Shown piece by piece: positions 54,014 through 62,499 of a stretch of DNA of 64,000 bases. A program made the position numbers and the translations under genes. Source of the DNA: Diplonema papillatum (taxonomy: Eukaryota; Euglenozoa; Diplonemea; Diplonemida; Diplonemidae). How positions within the stretch are numbered: position 1 is the first letter of the stretch; each line of letters opens with the position of its first letter. Under the pieces are notes generated by a model. That model was not told where the DNA came from. It worked only from the letters and a program-made list of their open reading frames with translations, and did no database searches. Location: NCBI GenBank assembly GCA_030068145.1, contig JAPJBO010000073.1, positions 345,501 to 409,500 on the forward strand, in the 5' to 3' direction.

Positions 54014-55138
54014 ATGCAAAGAAAGGGTGGCAACACGTCAGTGGCAGCAAAAGACAAGCAGTACACAAACCCGAGCTTGGGCGCGATTCATTCCTCCCTT
54101 CCGTCAACCCATACCGTTTTCAAAAACGACGTCAGCGAAAGTCTCGACACCGACGTGCGCATGATCCCGGACAACCCGACGTCCTTGATGGGAAAAACGG
54201 TTCATCGCCTTGTGGCCTCCAAGGTTGGCGACATGAGCCGTACCCGCCCGACACACGAAAGGAATGTCGGTTGGCGGGAGGCGAAGGGCCTATTGTGGCA
54301 GCTGGTCGGGCAGATGTGGGCGGAGTCCACCCTCAACACCCGCCGGAACCTCTGGCGTCGCCTGCACTGGTGGACCAGTTCGCAGGGGATCCCAATCAAT
54401 GCCGACACGGCGGCGCTGTTCGTACTCGCTACGAGCGTGCGCCCACAGGCCCAGTTGGCATACACGAAGGGTCTGTCGGCGGTCTTCGGCAAGATGGGGC
54501 TAGACAACCAGCCATTGTGCGCGCTGGCGTCGGCTTTGCGGGGGATTGGGGGTGCTGTGCCGGAGGTGCAGGCGAGACCCATCGTGAAAGGCGTTTTGAT
54601 GAGCTGGGCGCGTCAGCAGTCCCCCGATTTGCTACTGTGTGCTATGGTGGCATGGAAGACGGCTTCTCGGTGGGGGGACGCCCAGCCGCTCAGTTCGATC
54701 CAGTTTATCTGGGTGGCTTCGGACGAGGTGATCATAGATTGGTTCCAGACTCCGAAGGCCCGCCGCCGGGCACCTTTCAAGAACTCCCGCTTCTCAGTGA
54801 TCCGGGGGGACCTCACCCCGGAGATCGCGGCATTGTTCCGGTCCCTTGCCCCTTTTTCGAAGATTACGGCGATGGGCACAGATGGGCTGGACCGGGAGTG
54901 GGCCAAGTCGGAAGCGATGAGGGACTTCACCGGCCACTCCATCAAGAGGGGAGCGGCAAGCGAGCTGTATCGCCTCGTGGCCCTCGGCACGCAGATTCCT
55001 CTCCACCTAATCGACAGGATCCAGAAGCACGAGGAGGTGTCGGGAGAGAGGTTGGCAGACGTGTCAATCCGGTACGGGGCGGACCCGGTGCTGCTGGCAC
55101 GGGTTTTGAAAACGGGAGAGGTTTCAAAATACCTCTGA
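54014..55138 (+). CDS. tyrosine recombinase (integrase) of the YR retrotransposon
   Basis: 374 codons from ATG 54014; the frame is open back to 53957. Residues about 100-165 form a helical core-binding-like domain (TLNTRRNLWRRLHWWTSSQG). The catalytic domain shows Arg 219 (TASRWGD), Lys 248 (FQTPKARRR), His 308 in GHSIKRGAASEL with Arg 312, His 339 (QKHEEVSG) and a candidate nucleophile Tyr 354 (IRYGAD). In DIRS/Ngaro recombinases the box is usually H-S-F-R-R-G. Here the first Arg is Lys, with Arg next to it. It should integrate the circular cDNA. Location between GAG and RT is the VIPER/TATE order, whereas DIRS and Ngaro place YR last. Confidence 0.85.
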   Translation: MQRKGGNTSVAAKDKQYTNPSLGAIHSSLPSTHTVFKNDVSESLDTDVRMIPDNPTSLMGKTVHRLVASKVGDMSRTRPTHERNVGWREAKGLLWQLVGQMWAESTLNTRRNLWRRLHWWTSSQGIPINADTAALFVLATSVRPQAQLAYTKGLSAVFGKMGLDNQPLCALASALRGIGGAVPEVQARPIVKGVLMSWARQQSPDLLLCAMVAWKTASRWGDAQPLSSIQFIWVASDEVIIDWFQTPKARRRAPFKNSRFSVIRGDLTPEIAALFRSLAPFSKITAMGTDGLDREWAKSEAMRDFTGHSIKRGAASELYRLVALGTQIPLHLIDRIQKHEEVSGERLADVSIRYGADPVLLARVLKTGEVSKYL

Positions 55139-55164
55139 ACCACAACGACTTCCCGTTGTCTCCG

Positions 55165-56805
55165 ATGGATTTCGCGAGGCATTCTATCACCAGGCGCGGG
55201 AAAGCAACGCGGCTCCCTGCTACCGCGGAGGAACGGGCCGCCCCTTTACACATTGCTTCCGTGCCGCCTATGCGGGTCGACTTGCTGCGTTCGAGGATGA
55301 AGGTCGAGGTTCGCGATCGTTTCGACGTGGCTTGGCGGTTTTTGTGCGCCTCTCCTCCCGAAGGCTCGGGCACCGACCCGATCGGAAAGGCAAGTGATTT
55401 TACCTCTGACCATGCACAATTGCTGGCTCGGCACGGGGTGGCGCGGCGGGCTCCCGGTGCGGGGCCGCTCCGGAACGTTCCTTTCACCGTTCTGGAGGAG
55501 AAGGCCTCCGGTCTTCGGCAGCGCTTTATCCTTTGGACGGAAGAGGCCAATGCTTTGGCCAGAGCTGCCGGGTACGAGGCGGAGGTGCCGTTGCATCATG
55601 TTTCTGCCTACTTAAGGGCTGTGAAGCAGCAGTGCGGTTCCACCAGGGATTTCCGCACGGGTTTCTATGCGGTGGAAATTCCGGAAAGTGCGAGGTATTT
55701 GTTTCGCTTTCGAGACAACGAAGGGTCGTGGTGGGAGCTAACCCGACTCCCCATGGGGCATACGTGTGCGCCTGAAATAATGCACACTCTCGCCGCCACG
55801 GCAGCCGGCCATCCGGACTTTGTCCTACCTCAGTTTCGTGCGGGCGACGTTGAAGTCGACGTCTGGGTGGATAACATCCGGTACGCCGGGTCGAAGGTGA
55901 ACGTTCTGCGGGCAACCGAGGCCTTGGATCAGACAGCAAGTGATTGTGCTCTCTCTTGGAAAAATGAGGATACGCATACAGCCGTACCCTCATACGAGTT
56001 TATCGGCGTGCACTGGGACCACCGGAGCAGCAAGGTGTCCGTCGCTCGGAAACTCAGGTCCAAGCTGCTAGCGACGCTGTACGGCCCGTTGGACCAGATG
56101 CCGGCAGGAGAGCTGGAAACCTTGGGGGGGCGCCTGTTGCACGCTTCTGCAGTGGCGGGCGTTTTCCCTGGTAGTTTTTATTTTTCCCTAAAATTCTTAC
56201 GACGTGTAACGAACGCCCTCAACAGGGGGCGGAGACTCCCCGGATCCCTCGTACAGATTCCGCCATCGGTGTCTTGCAGCCTGAAGACTTGGATTGAGGC
56301 CGCGTTAAAGCCGCGCGCCATGTTTTCGGAGTCCTCCGCTCCAGCCATTACGGCTTTCGTGGATGCCAGCACCAAAGGCTGGGGAGGTGTCATCGTGGAC
56401 GGGCAGACCATGGAACTGTCCATCTTGGGTGATTCTTGGTCGCCGGTAGAGCGGTCCCTCCACATAAACGAGTTGGAGGCGTTAGCTCTCATGAAAGTGA
56501 CTCGTGCCTTGCCCTTCGGGGTAAAAGGCAGATCCGTTCACCTAGTCGTGGACAACACCACGGTGAAGGGCGTCGCGCGGAAGGGCGCGTGCTTGAAAAG
56601 CCCGGTGCTCAATGAAGCTGTGGTGTCCTCTCTCGAACATTTGCGGGCGCTAGAGTGCCCGGTTTCTATGAGGTGGGTAAGAAGTGAGGATAACCCGGCG
56701 GACATGCCTTCGCGCGTTCCGTTGACCGACATAGGCGAAAAGGGTGTGCGTGAATTACAACTTGCGGTCGGGCGATTCCTCACTGGCGGTGTGGTAGGCG
56801 GTTGA
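55165..56805 (+). CDS. reverse transcriptase-RNase H of the YR retrotransposon
   Basis: 546 codons from ATG 55165, 26 nt after the recombinase stop. RT: TRDFRTGFYAVEIPE (Asp 162, motif A-like), TRLPMGHTCAPE (195-202) and VDVWVDNIRYAG, where the Y-x-D-D box reads W-V-D-N (Asp 236, Asn 237). RNase H: FVDASTKGWGG (Asp 400), HINELEALAL (Glu 438), VVDNTTVKGVARKG (Asp 463) and EDNPADMPSR (Asp 513), all four acidic positions kept. The Asn in motif C is unusual. The stop codon TGA lies in the first bases of repeat B1. The same frame is open back to 53908 through the whole recombinase gene, so expression by a -1 shift is an alternative to reinitiation. Confidence 0.85.
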   Translation: MDFARHSITRRGKATRLPATAEERAAPLHIASVPPMRVDLLRSRMKVEVRDRFDVAWRFLCASPPEGSGTDPIGKASDFTSDHAQLLARHGVARRAPGAGPLRNVPFTVLEEKASGLRQRFILWTEEANALARAAGYEAEVPLHHVSAYLRAVKQQCGSTRDFRTGFYAVEIPESARYLFRFRDNEGSWWELTRLPMGHTCAPEIMHTLAATAAGHPDFVLPQFRAGDVEVDVWVDNIRYAGSKVNVLRATEALDQTASDCALSWKNEDTHTAVPSYEFIGVHWDHRSSKVSVARKLRSKLLATLYGPLDQMPAGELETLGGRLLHASAVAGVFPGSFYFSLKFLRRVTNALNRGRRLPGSLVQIPPSVSCSLKTWIEAALKPRAMFSESSAPAITAFVDASTKGWGGVIVDGQTMELSILGDSWSPVERSLHINELEALALMKVTRALPFGVKGRSVHLVVDNTTVKGVARKGACLKSPVLNEAVVSSLEHLRALECPVSMRWVRSEDNPADMPSRVPLTDIGEKGVRELQLAVGRFLTGGVVGG

Positions 56806-56940
56806 CCTGGTCACCTGGTCAGGTCAACTTTCTTCCACTACGCGTCGTCAGTTACCGCTTTACTACGAGATGTTTTCACGTTTTCCCTTTGACAGTATTT
56901 TCCCCGAGAGAAACGCAACGAGAACGAAGGCCCGAATTCC
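56803..56940 (+). repeat. split direct repeat B1
   Basis: 138 bp (TGACCTGGTCACCTGGTC to AAGGCCCGAATTCC), matching B2 at 57079-57216. It abuts A2 directly, and the B1/A2 joint GAATTCC-TGCACTTC reproduces the junction expected in a circular intermediate. Confidence 0.9.
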
Positions 56941-57060
56941 TGCACTTCAGTGAGGGAATACTGCCAAGGTTTTCGTAAGTTATAAACCATCATTTCCATT
57001 CTTCTTCTTCACCTTCACAAACAAAGGAAGGGGGGACGTGGAGAGGGTGGCTGTTGCTTT
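56941..57060 (+). repeat. split direct repeat A2
   Basis: 120 bp apparently identical to A1. 18 bp of C-rich sequence (57061-57078) separate it from B2. Confidence 0.9.
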
Positions 57061-57078
57061 CCCACCCGCCCAACCCCC

Positions 57079-57216
57079 TGACCTGGTCACCTGGTCAGGT
57101 CAACTTTCTTCCACTACGCGTCGTCAGTTACCGCTTTACTACGAGATGTTTTCACGTTTTCCCTTTGACAGTATTTTCCCCGAGAGAAACGCAACGAGAA
57201 CGAAGGCCCGAATTCC
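57079..57216 (+). repeat. split direct repeat B2
   Basis: 138 bp copy of B1. It ends GAATTCC at the element/satellite boundary. Confidence 0.9.
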
Positions 57217-57700
57217 CACTCCCTCATTGAGGGGGTCCCACTCCCTCATTGAGGGGGTCCCACTCCCTCATTGAGGGGGTCCCACTCCCTCATTGAGGGG
57301 GTCCCACTCCCTCATTGAGGGGGTCCCACTCCCTCATTGAGGGGGTCCCACTCCCTCATTGAGGGGTCCCACTCCCGCATTGGTCCCTCATTGAGGGGGT
57401 CCCACTCCCTCATTGAGGGGGTCCCACTCCCTCATTGAGGGGGTCCCACTCCCTCATTGAGGGGGTCCCACTCCCTCATTGAGGGGGTCCCACTCCCTCA
57501 TTGAGGGGGTCCCACTCCCTCATTGAGGGGGTCCCACTCCCTCATTGAGGGGGTCCCACTCCCTCATTGAGGGGGTCCCACTCCCTCATTGAGGGGGTCC
57601 CACTCCCTCATTGAGGGGGTCCCACTCCCTCATTGAGGGGGTCCCCACTCCCTCATTGAGGGGGTCCCCACTCCCGCATTGAGGGGGTCCCACTCCCGCA
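57217..57700 (+). repeat. 22-bp satellite, right block
   Basis: About 22 units in phase with the left block. Ancestral GCATTG-type units appear at 57370 and in the last two or three units (57670-57700), next to the MITE-1 right end. Confidence 0.95.
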
Positions 57701-57779
57701 TTGAGGGAGTGAGGCCAACCGCACAAACGGCCGCAAAACCACTCCCGCAGACCGGCGGGGTGCAGTCTATCAGCCGGGG

Positions 57780-59690
57780 GGTCATTAATGCATTGTTAAC
57801 ACAAGAAAAACGGACGGCGGAATATGAAACAATACCTTGACCGTACAAGTTGACGGCCATCAAGTTCGAACCCGCAGGCGCGGTAAGGACTCTTCTCGAC
57901 ATGCTGGAAACAGCACCCCACGCAAGGCCTCCGCCGTCACGTCCTTATGCTTCCTACTCAAGCTGTGAGGGCCCGCCCCACCCCCCCACCGGACCTGGAG
58001 TGTCTTTTTGTGTGAGGCTGGCACGCTCGACGATCCAATACCGAAGGGAGAGACCTGGCGTGCGTCTTCGTAGGCTTATGTTCGGGCAGACTGTATTGCT
58101 CGGGCCCACGCAGGCTCGTTCCTTGTAAGCTCAGCGACTGCAGTCGTGCTGAATATTGGTGTCTCGGTGGGTGTGTGTGGGTGTCTGTGTCTGTTTGGCA
58201 TTTTACTGCCAGTGGTCGGGGGCTGATAGGTATTGAACATCTGTCTGGAATTTGGGCTCACCACTGAGCTGCTGCCAAGTTTCTGGAAGTGCACGCTTCA
58301 CTGCAGAGTATCCTGCCTCACGTTACAAGTGCTACCAGGACTAACAGCAGACTTCGTTCGTGCATCTGCGGTCTTACGGACGGAGAGGGAGGTTGTCCAG
58401 GGCACAAAAAGTTCGATGGGTCGAACTCGAGAGGTTGACGACTCCATAAACCATGGTAAACCTGGTGTTCCTTGGAAAGGTTTCGGAACACATCTCTGTA
58501 CGGCAGCAAACGTTGAACATTTTGACGTGCCTCGTGTCTTCTTCTTGACTCTGGAAGCACAGTGTCCGAACTCCAACTCGGGTCCTGGGTTTTCGACAAA
58601 ACTTCATGTCCCCCGTCTGTAAGGGTCATGTCCCCCGTCTGTAAGGGTCATGTCCCCCGTCTGTAAGGGTTTTGTCCCCCGTCTGTAAGGGTCATGTCCC
58701 CCGTCTGTAAGGGTCATGTCCCCCGTCTGTAAGGGTCATGTCCCCCGTCTGTAAGGGTCATGTCCCCCGTCTGTAAGGGTCATGTCCCCCGTCTGTAAGG
58801 GTCATGTCCCCCGTCTGTAAGGGTCATGTCCCCCGTCTGTAAGGGTCATGTCCCCCGTCTGTAAGGGTCAATTCGCAGAAAGGAGAGCAGGGTCCATCAT
58901 ATTTTACAACCGTGCCCGGCCCCGCAGTGCCGCGCGACAGAAGACCGAGGGAAGTGATGTTGGCTAGCGAATGCCGGCGCTGGCATAGAATGCCAGGGGG
59001 CAAAGGGAAGTGAGTGTGCGTGTGTGAGAGAGAGAGAGAAACGTGATGGTCGTGCGCAGTGCTACACCCTGGTACAAGACACCCCGAGACGAAAACGGAA
59101 GTCTCCTTGTCTGTCTGTACAAGAGTGGTGGCTGCGCAAACGCCCTGTCGGCAGACACGTTTCACAGAATTTTGCGAATCCCGCCTTTCCGATGAGTATC
59201 GCCAGACTTCCAAATGTTAGACGCGCACATCACGCTCTTTTTCACGGGAACTGCGTCAAAGAAAGCTCCCCTTGTGTATTGTGCTTGGATTTGTAATACA
59301 AAGTGTCTCGTCTGTTCGCTCCTTTAATCCGCAGACACACGAACCTCAGCAACACGGAACGTGAGCATCTGCTGCCATGTGGGCCCCTTGCGCAGACTGA
59401 AGGGAATGCGTGGAGGTGAGTGTGCGTGGTTCGGTCCTTTGATCCACAGACACACGGGCCATCATCAGAGCCTGAAAACCTTGAGTGACAGCGAAGCCTG
59501 ATTCGTCAGGTTCGCAGCTCGCCACAGCCAAGAGAGCATAGCATAGCAACTATAGCTGCATGGCTCGAAAGAACGCACGTACACGCCGATGAGAGGAAGG
59601 GGTCGTATTCCTGATACCATACCCAGGGCTAATGGCGTTTTCTCACTCCGTTGTCAACTCCCCGGCTAGGTGCTCTTGGCTTCGTGGTTA
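57780..59690. other. gene-free region
   Basis: No domain or splice-supported exon. 58260-58625 is open on both strands but featureless. 59410-59545 holds a decayed relative of the 42930-type repeat (CGGTCCTTTGATCCACAGAC). Confidence 0.45.
58604..58870 (+). repeat. 23-bp tandem repeat
   Basis: About 11.6 copies of GTCATGTCCCCCGTCTG + TAAGGG. One unit has TTTTGT in place of TCATGT (58668). Almost no divergence, so recent. Confidence 0.95.
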
Positions 59691-59925
59691 GCCGTTCAGA
59701 GCAAGACATGCGGACAACGTCGTCGTCCGACACTGTCGCGGCCAACTCACTGCCCGGCATCCGCTCCCAGTCGTCGTCCGCGGCAGCGAGGCGTTGGCTG
59801 GCGGTCGGCTTGTCAGCTTCGGCGGCGATTCTCGCCTGCTTCTCGAGCAGGCTGCGGCGGCTGCGTTTCCCACCGCGAGCGCTCGCCACTCCGTTCATGG
59901 CTAGCGGCAAGCAAGATCTGAACCT
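59690..59925 (-). pseudogene. third, truncated copy of the PPR-like gene's 3' end
   Basis: The minus strand reads SLLEKQARIAAEADKPTASQ and RLAAADDDWERMPGSELAAT, the last about 60 residues of the 60684-62498 protein, with substitutions, an upstream deletion and altered ending (no proper VEVN stop). Oldest of the three copies. Confidence 0.75.
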
Positions 59926-60096
59926 GTGTCTATCGGTTGACATCGATCGCAACGGCATTTCCAAGATCAGAACAGTAAGACCAAACACATTCGGTCGGCT
60001 GGCACCAACGACAGAGCGTCTCAAGGCGTTCATAGCAGGACATGGAGCCAAAGCAATTGACGTTGACGACCACGTCAAGGTATTCGGAAGCCAAAA

Positions 60097-60565
60097 TCAA
60101 TTGACTTCGACCACAACGTCGTCGTCTGACTCTGTCGCGGCCAGCTCACTGTCCGGCATCCGCTCCCAGTCGTCGTCCGCGGCAGCGAGGCGTTGGCTGG
60201 CGGTCCGCTTGTCGGCTTCGGCGGCGATTCTCGCCTGCTTCTCGAGCAGCTGCGGCGACGGTTTTTCCCACCGCGTGAACTCGGCCTCGCTCTCCCTCTC
60301 CGGCTCCGCCACCTCGACGGGCACCGCCCGCTTGAAGGAAAGCGCCGCCAGAAAGTCGCCGTCCTCCGGCTGCTCGATGGCAAACGACCGGTCCACCTCA
60401 ACGAACTCGTCCTTCACCAGCACGGGGGTGTACCGGTCCCTGCAGAGGAGGTTGACGGACACGCCGAGAGGGGAGGCGACTTCGTTGACGAAGAAGCCGA
60501 CTTCGAAGAGGGCTGCGAGCAGCTGCCGGTTCTCGGTCGTGTTCGACGCGATCTGGGACACTTTC
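60097..60565 (-). pseudogene. second copy of the PPR-like gene's 3' end
   Basis: Nearly identical at the protein level to the last about 155 residues of the gene at 60684-62498 (from SNTTENRQLLAALFEVGFFV to DDDVVVEVN and stop), offset about 593 bp. The 5' two-thirds of the gene are missing and homology begins at a CTTTCCA joint near 60562. Intergenic DNA between copies (GACATCGATCGCAA..., TTCATAGCAGGACATG...) is duplicated too, so this is segmental duplication and not retroposition. Confidence 0.8.
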
Positions 60566-60683
60566 CAAGCAGGATCTGGACCTATCAATTGACATCGATC
60601 GCAATGTCATTCCCGAGATCACAACAGTAAGGACACCAGCGACAGAGCGTCTCGAGACGTTCATAGCAGGACATGAAGCCAAA

Positions 60684-62498
60684 TCAATTGACTTCGACCA
60701 CAATGTCGTCGTCCGACTCCGTCGCGGCCAGCTCACTGTCCGGCATCCGCTCCCAGTCGTCGTCCGCGGCAGCGAGGCGTTGGCTGGCGGTCCGCTTGTC
60801 GGCTTCGGCGGCGATTCTCGCCTGCTTCTCGAGCAGCTGCGGCGACGGTTTTTCCCACCGCGTGAACTCGGCCTCGCTCTCCCTCTCCGGCTCCGCCACC
60901 TCGACGGGCACCGCCCGCTTGAAGGAAAGCGCCGCCAGAAAGTCGCCGTCCTCCGGCTGCTCGATGGCAAACGACCGGTCCACCTCAACGAACTCGTCCT
61001 TCACCAGCACGGGGGTGTACCGGTCCCTGCAGAGGAGGTTGACGGACACGCCGAGAGGGGAGGCGACTTCGTTGACGAAGAAGCCGACTTCGAAGAGGGC
61101 TGCGAGCAGCTGCCGGTTCTCGGTCGTGTTCGACGCGATCCGAGTGACTTTCCACGACGCCGTCAGCAGCTCCTGCCGCTCGTGGGACAGGCTCCGGTGC
61201 GCGATGTCGCTCGCCACCCGCTTCGTGCCGAGCGCCGCCAGCTGCAGCCCCCGGGCCCGGTCCTCCTTCGACGCCACCAGCCAGCGCGGCGGCGGGTACA
61301 AAGCGGGCAGCGCGAGCTGGGTCGCCGTCGCTTTGATGACCAGTTCCTCCCTGAAGTGCAGGATGTGCGCCTGGATCGCGCCCAGCCTGATGCAGGTCAT
61401 CACCTTCACGTGCAGTTCGGGCTCGCGCAGGAGGACGAACGACAGAAGCGTGGAAGGCAGGAGGACTAAGACGGACGGGCCCGTCGGATTTTCCTGCAGG
61501 TAGCGCAAGCCTTTGACGTCGGGTATCACAACGGACCGATACACAGGCAGCGCACTCTGCAGGAACGCGATGAGGTCCACAGTGAACGGTACGGGCGGCC
61601 GCATGGTTTCGACCGGGAACAACGTGTCGTGCACGATCGGGTCGAATTGGTTGAGGGGAAGGTTCTCGACGGTGTTCAACACTTGGCTCGGCGTCGCGAC
61701 GAACGCGCGAAGCAGCGCGACGCAGATAGAAGGAATCAGGACGTCGGCGTCGTCCTTCGCCAGCGACGGCAGCGGGAAGGCCGACAGAACGGCCGTAACC
61801 TCCGTCAGCACGCCGAGGTGCCGGATGTACGCGGCCTGCACCGCAACGCCGCAGTTCACGACCACCTGCTCCCAGACCCGCTGGGCGATGGGCAACGTCG
61901 CGATGCCCCCTAGCTTGACAAGGGTTTTAAAATACCCGGTGGCCAACGTGTCGTTCCGGTGGAAGTCGAAGCGGTCTACGTCCCGGTACCGCATCCAGTA
62001 CCCCTCGGCGGTCTCGACGGACCGTGCCCGTTGGATGAGGATGAGGTACAGCGGCACCTCGTCTGCGTTCTCCGCGAGGATGTCCTCGGCGCGCTGCATG
62101 TTTTCCGCGTTGATCGCGAGAACGAACCGGGCCATTGCCGCGTGCAAGTCGGCGCACGCCGGCCCGGCCCGCTTGAGCATGTCGCCCGCGAACTGGCTCT
62201 TCTGCAGCGCGGCGCAGTACGCGAGCACCGCGAAGACGCCGTCCAGCGGGCCGGCCACGAGCCCGCGCTTGCGGTACGCTTCGAGGCACTCGATGAAGGC
62301 CAGCAGGTGCTTGCCGTCGGCGTCGCCTCCCTTCGAGGTCAGGTGCACGAGCCGCAGGGCCAGCGCCCTCACGTCCACTGGCCGCAGCTTTATCCCGCGG
62401 TGGGTCAGGATGTCCAGGATGCCGGCAGGCGGCGGGCACCGGTCAAGCCGCATCATCTTCGACAGCACGGGTCGCTTCCCCGGCGGGAGTGCGGCCAT
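60684..62498 (-). CDS. PPR-like helical-repeat protein, possible C-terminal PIN-like domain
   Basis: 604 codons from ATG 62498 (an in-frame GTG lies one codon upstream), with no intron needed. The N-terminal two-thirds (about residues 30-280) are paired amphipathic helices in a PPR/TPR-like style (LLAFIECLEAYRKRGLVAGP, DGVFAVLAYCAALQKSQFAG, GYFKTLVKLGGIATLPIAQR), as in euglenozoan organelle RNA-binding proteins. The C-terminal part has VYRSVVIPDVKGLRYLQE, then LLPSTLLSFVLL and SVNLLCRDRYTPVLV, with acidic residues spaced as in PIN-type nucleases. This is suggestive only. The tail (SDDDIVVEVN) is acidic. A role in mitochondrial RNA processing or ribosome assembly is inferred. Partial copies of its 3' end lie downstream. 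Confidence 0.6.
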   Translation of the reverse strand: MAALPPGKRPVLSKMMRLDRCPPPAGILDILTHRGIKLRPVDVRALALRLVHLTSKGGDADGKHLLAFIECLEAYRKRGLVAGPLDGVFAVLAYCAALQKSQFAGDMLKRAGPACADLHAAMARFVLAINAENMQRAEDILAENADEVPLYLILIQRARSVETAEGYWMRYRDVDRFDFHRNDTLATGYFKTLVKLGGIATLPIAQRVWEQVVVNCGVAVQAAYIRHLGVLTEVTAVLSAFPLPSLAKDDADVLIPSICVALLRAFVATPSQVLNTVENLPLNQFDPIVHDTLFPVETMRPPVPFTVDLIAFLQSALPVYRSVVIPDVKGLRYLQENPTGPSVLVLLPSTLLSFVLLREPELHVKVMTCIRLGAIQAHILHFREELVIKATATQLALPALYPPPRWLVASKEDRARGLQLAALGTKRVASDIAHRSLSHERQELLTASWKVTRIASNTTENRQLLAALFEVGFFVNEVASPLGVSVNLLCRDRYTPVLVKDEFVEVDRSFAIEQPEDGDFLAALSFKRAVPVEVAEPERESEAEFTRWEKPSPQLLEKQARIAAEADKRTASQRLAAADDDWERMPDSELAATESDDDIVVEVN

Positions 62499-62499
62499 C

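Larger units (their letters stand above)
52795..57216 (+). mobile_element. complete YR retrotransposon, VIPER/TATE-like
   Basis: A 4422-bp element with split direct repeats in the order A1 - ORFs - B1 - A2 - B2. The three open frames are GAG-like, tyrosine recombinase, and RT/RNase H. Removing it restores an exact 22-bp satellite unit (GGGGGTCC joined to CACTCCCT), so there is no target-site duplication. TCC is shared by the target and both element ends. This matches YR-mediated integration of a circular intermediate. The near-identity of the repeat pairs and intact frames suggest recent activity. No methyltransferase domain is present, unlike DIRS proper. Plus strand, opposite to all host genes. 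Confidence 0.9.
50959..57764 (+). mobile_element. giant MITE-1 copy enclosing a satellite and a retrotransposon
   Basis: The left end CACCCCGGACTTCAGCAGCC ... GCGGGAGTG (50959-51030) and the right end GGGAGTGAGGCCAACCGCAC ... CACTCCCGCAG (57700-57764) are the two halves of MITE-1, in the same orientation as the complete 142-bp copy at 6284. Everything between is expanded 22-bp repeat plus the YR retrotransposon. The outermost right terminus is degraded. Confidence 0.75.

Noticed and set aside
53908-55164. RT frame upstream extension (about 420 extra residues)
   Set aside because: It overlaps the recombinase gene in another frame, has no domain and Gly/Pro-rich composition. The ATG at 55165 right after the recombinase stop is the simpler start. 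Noted only as a possible frameshift route.
51000-57700. Regular short direct repeats as a CRISPR-like array
   Set aside because: The 22-bp units are directly abutting without unique spacers, in a eukaryotic locus inside a MITE. This is a satellite.
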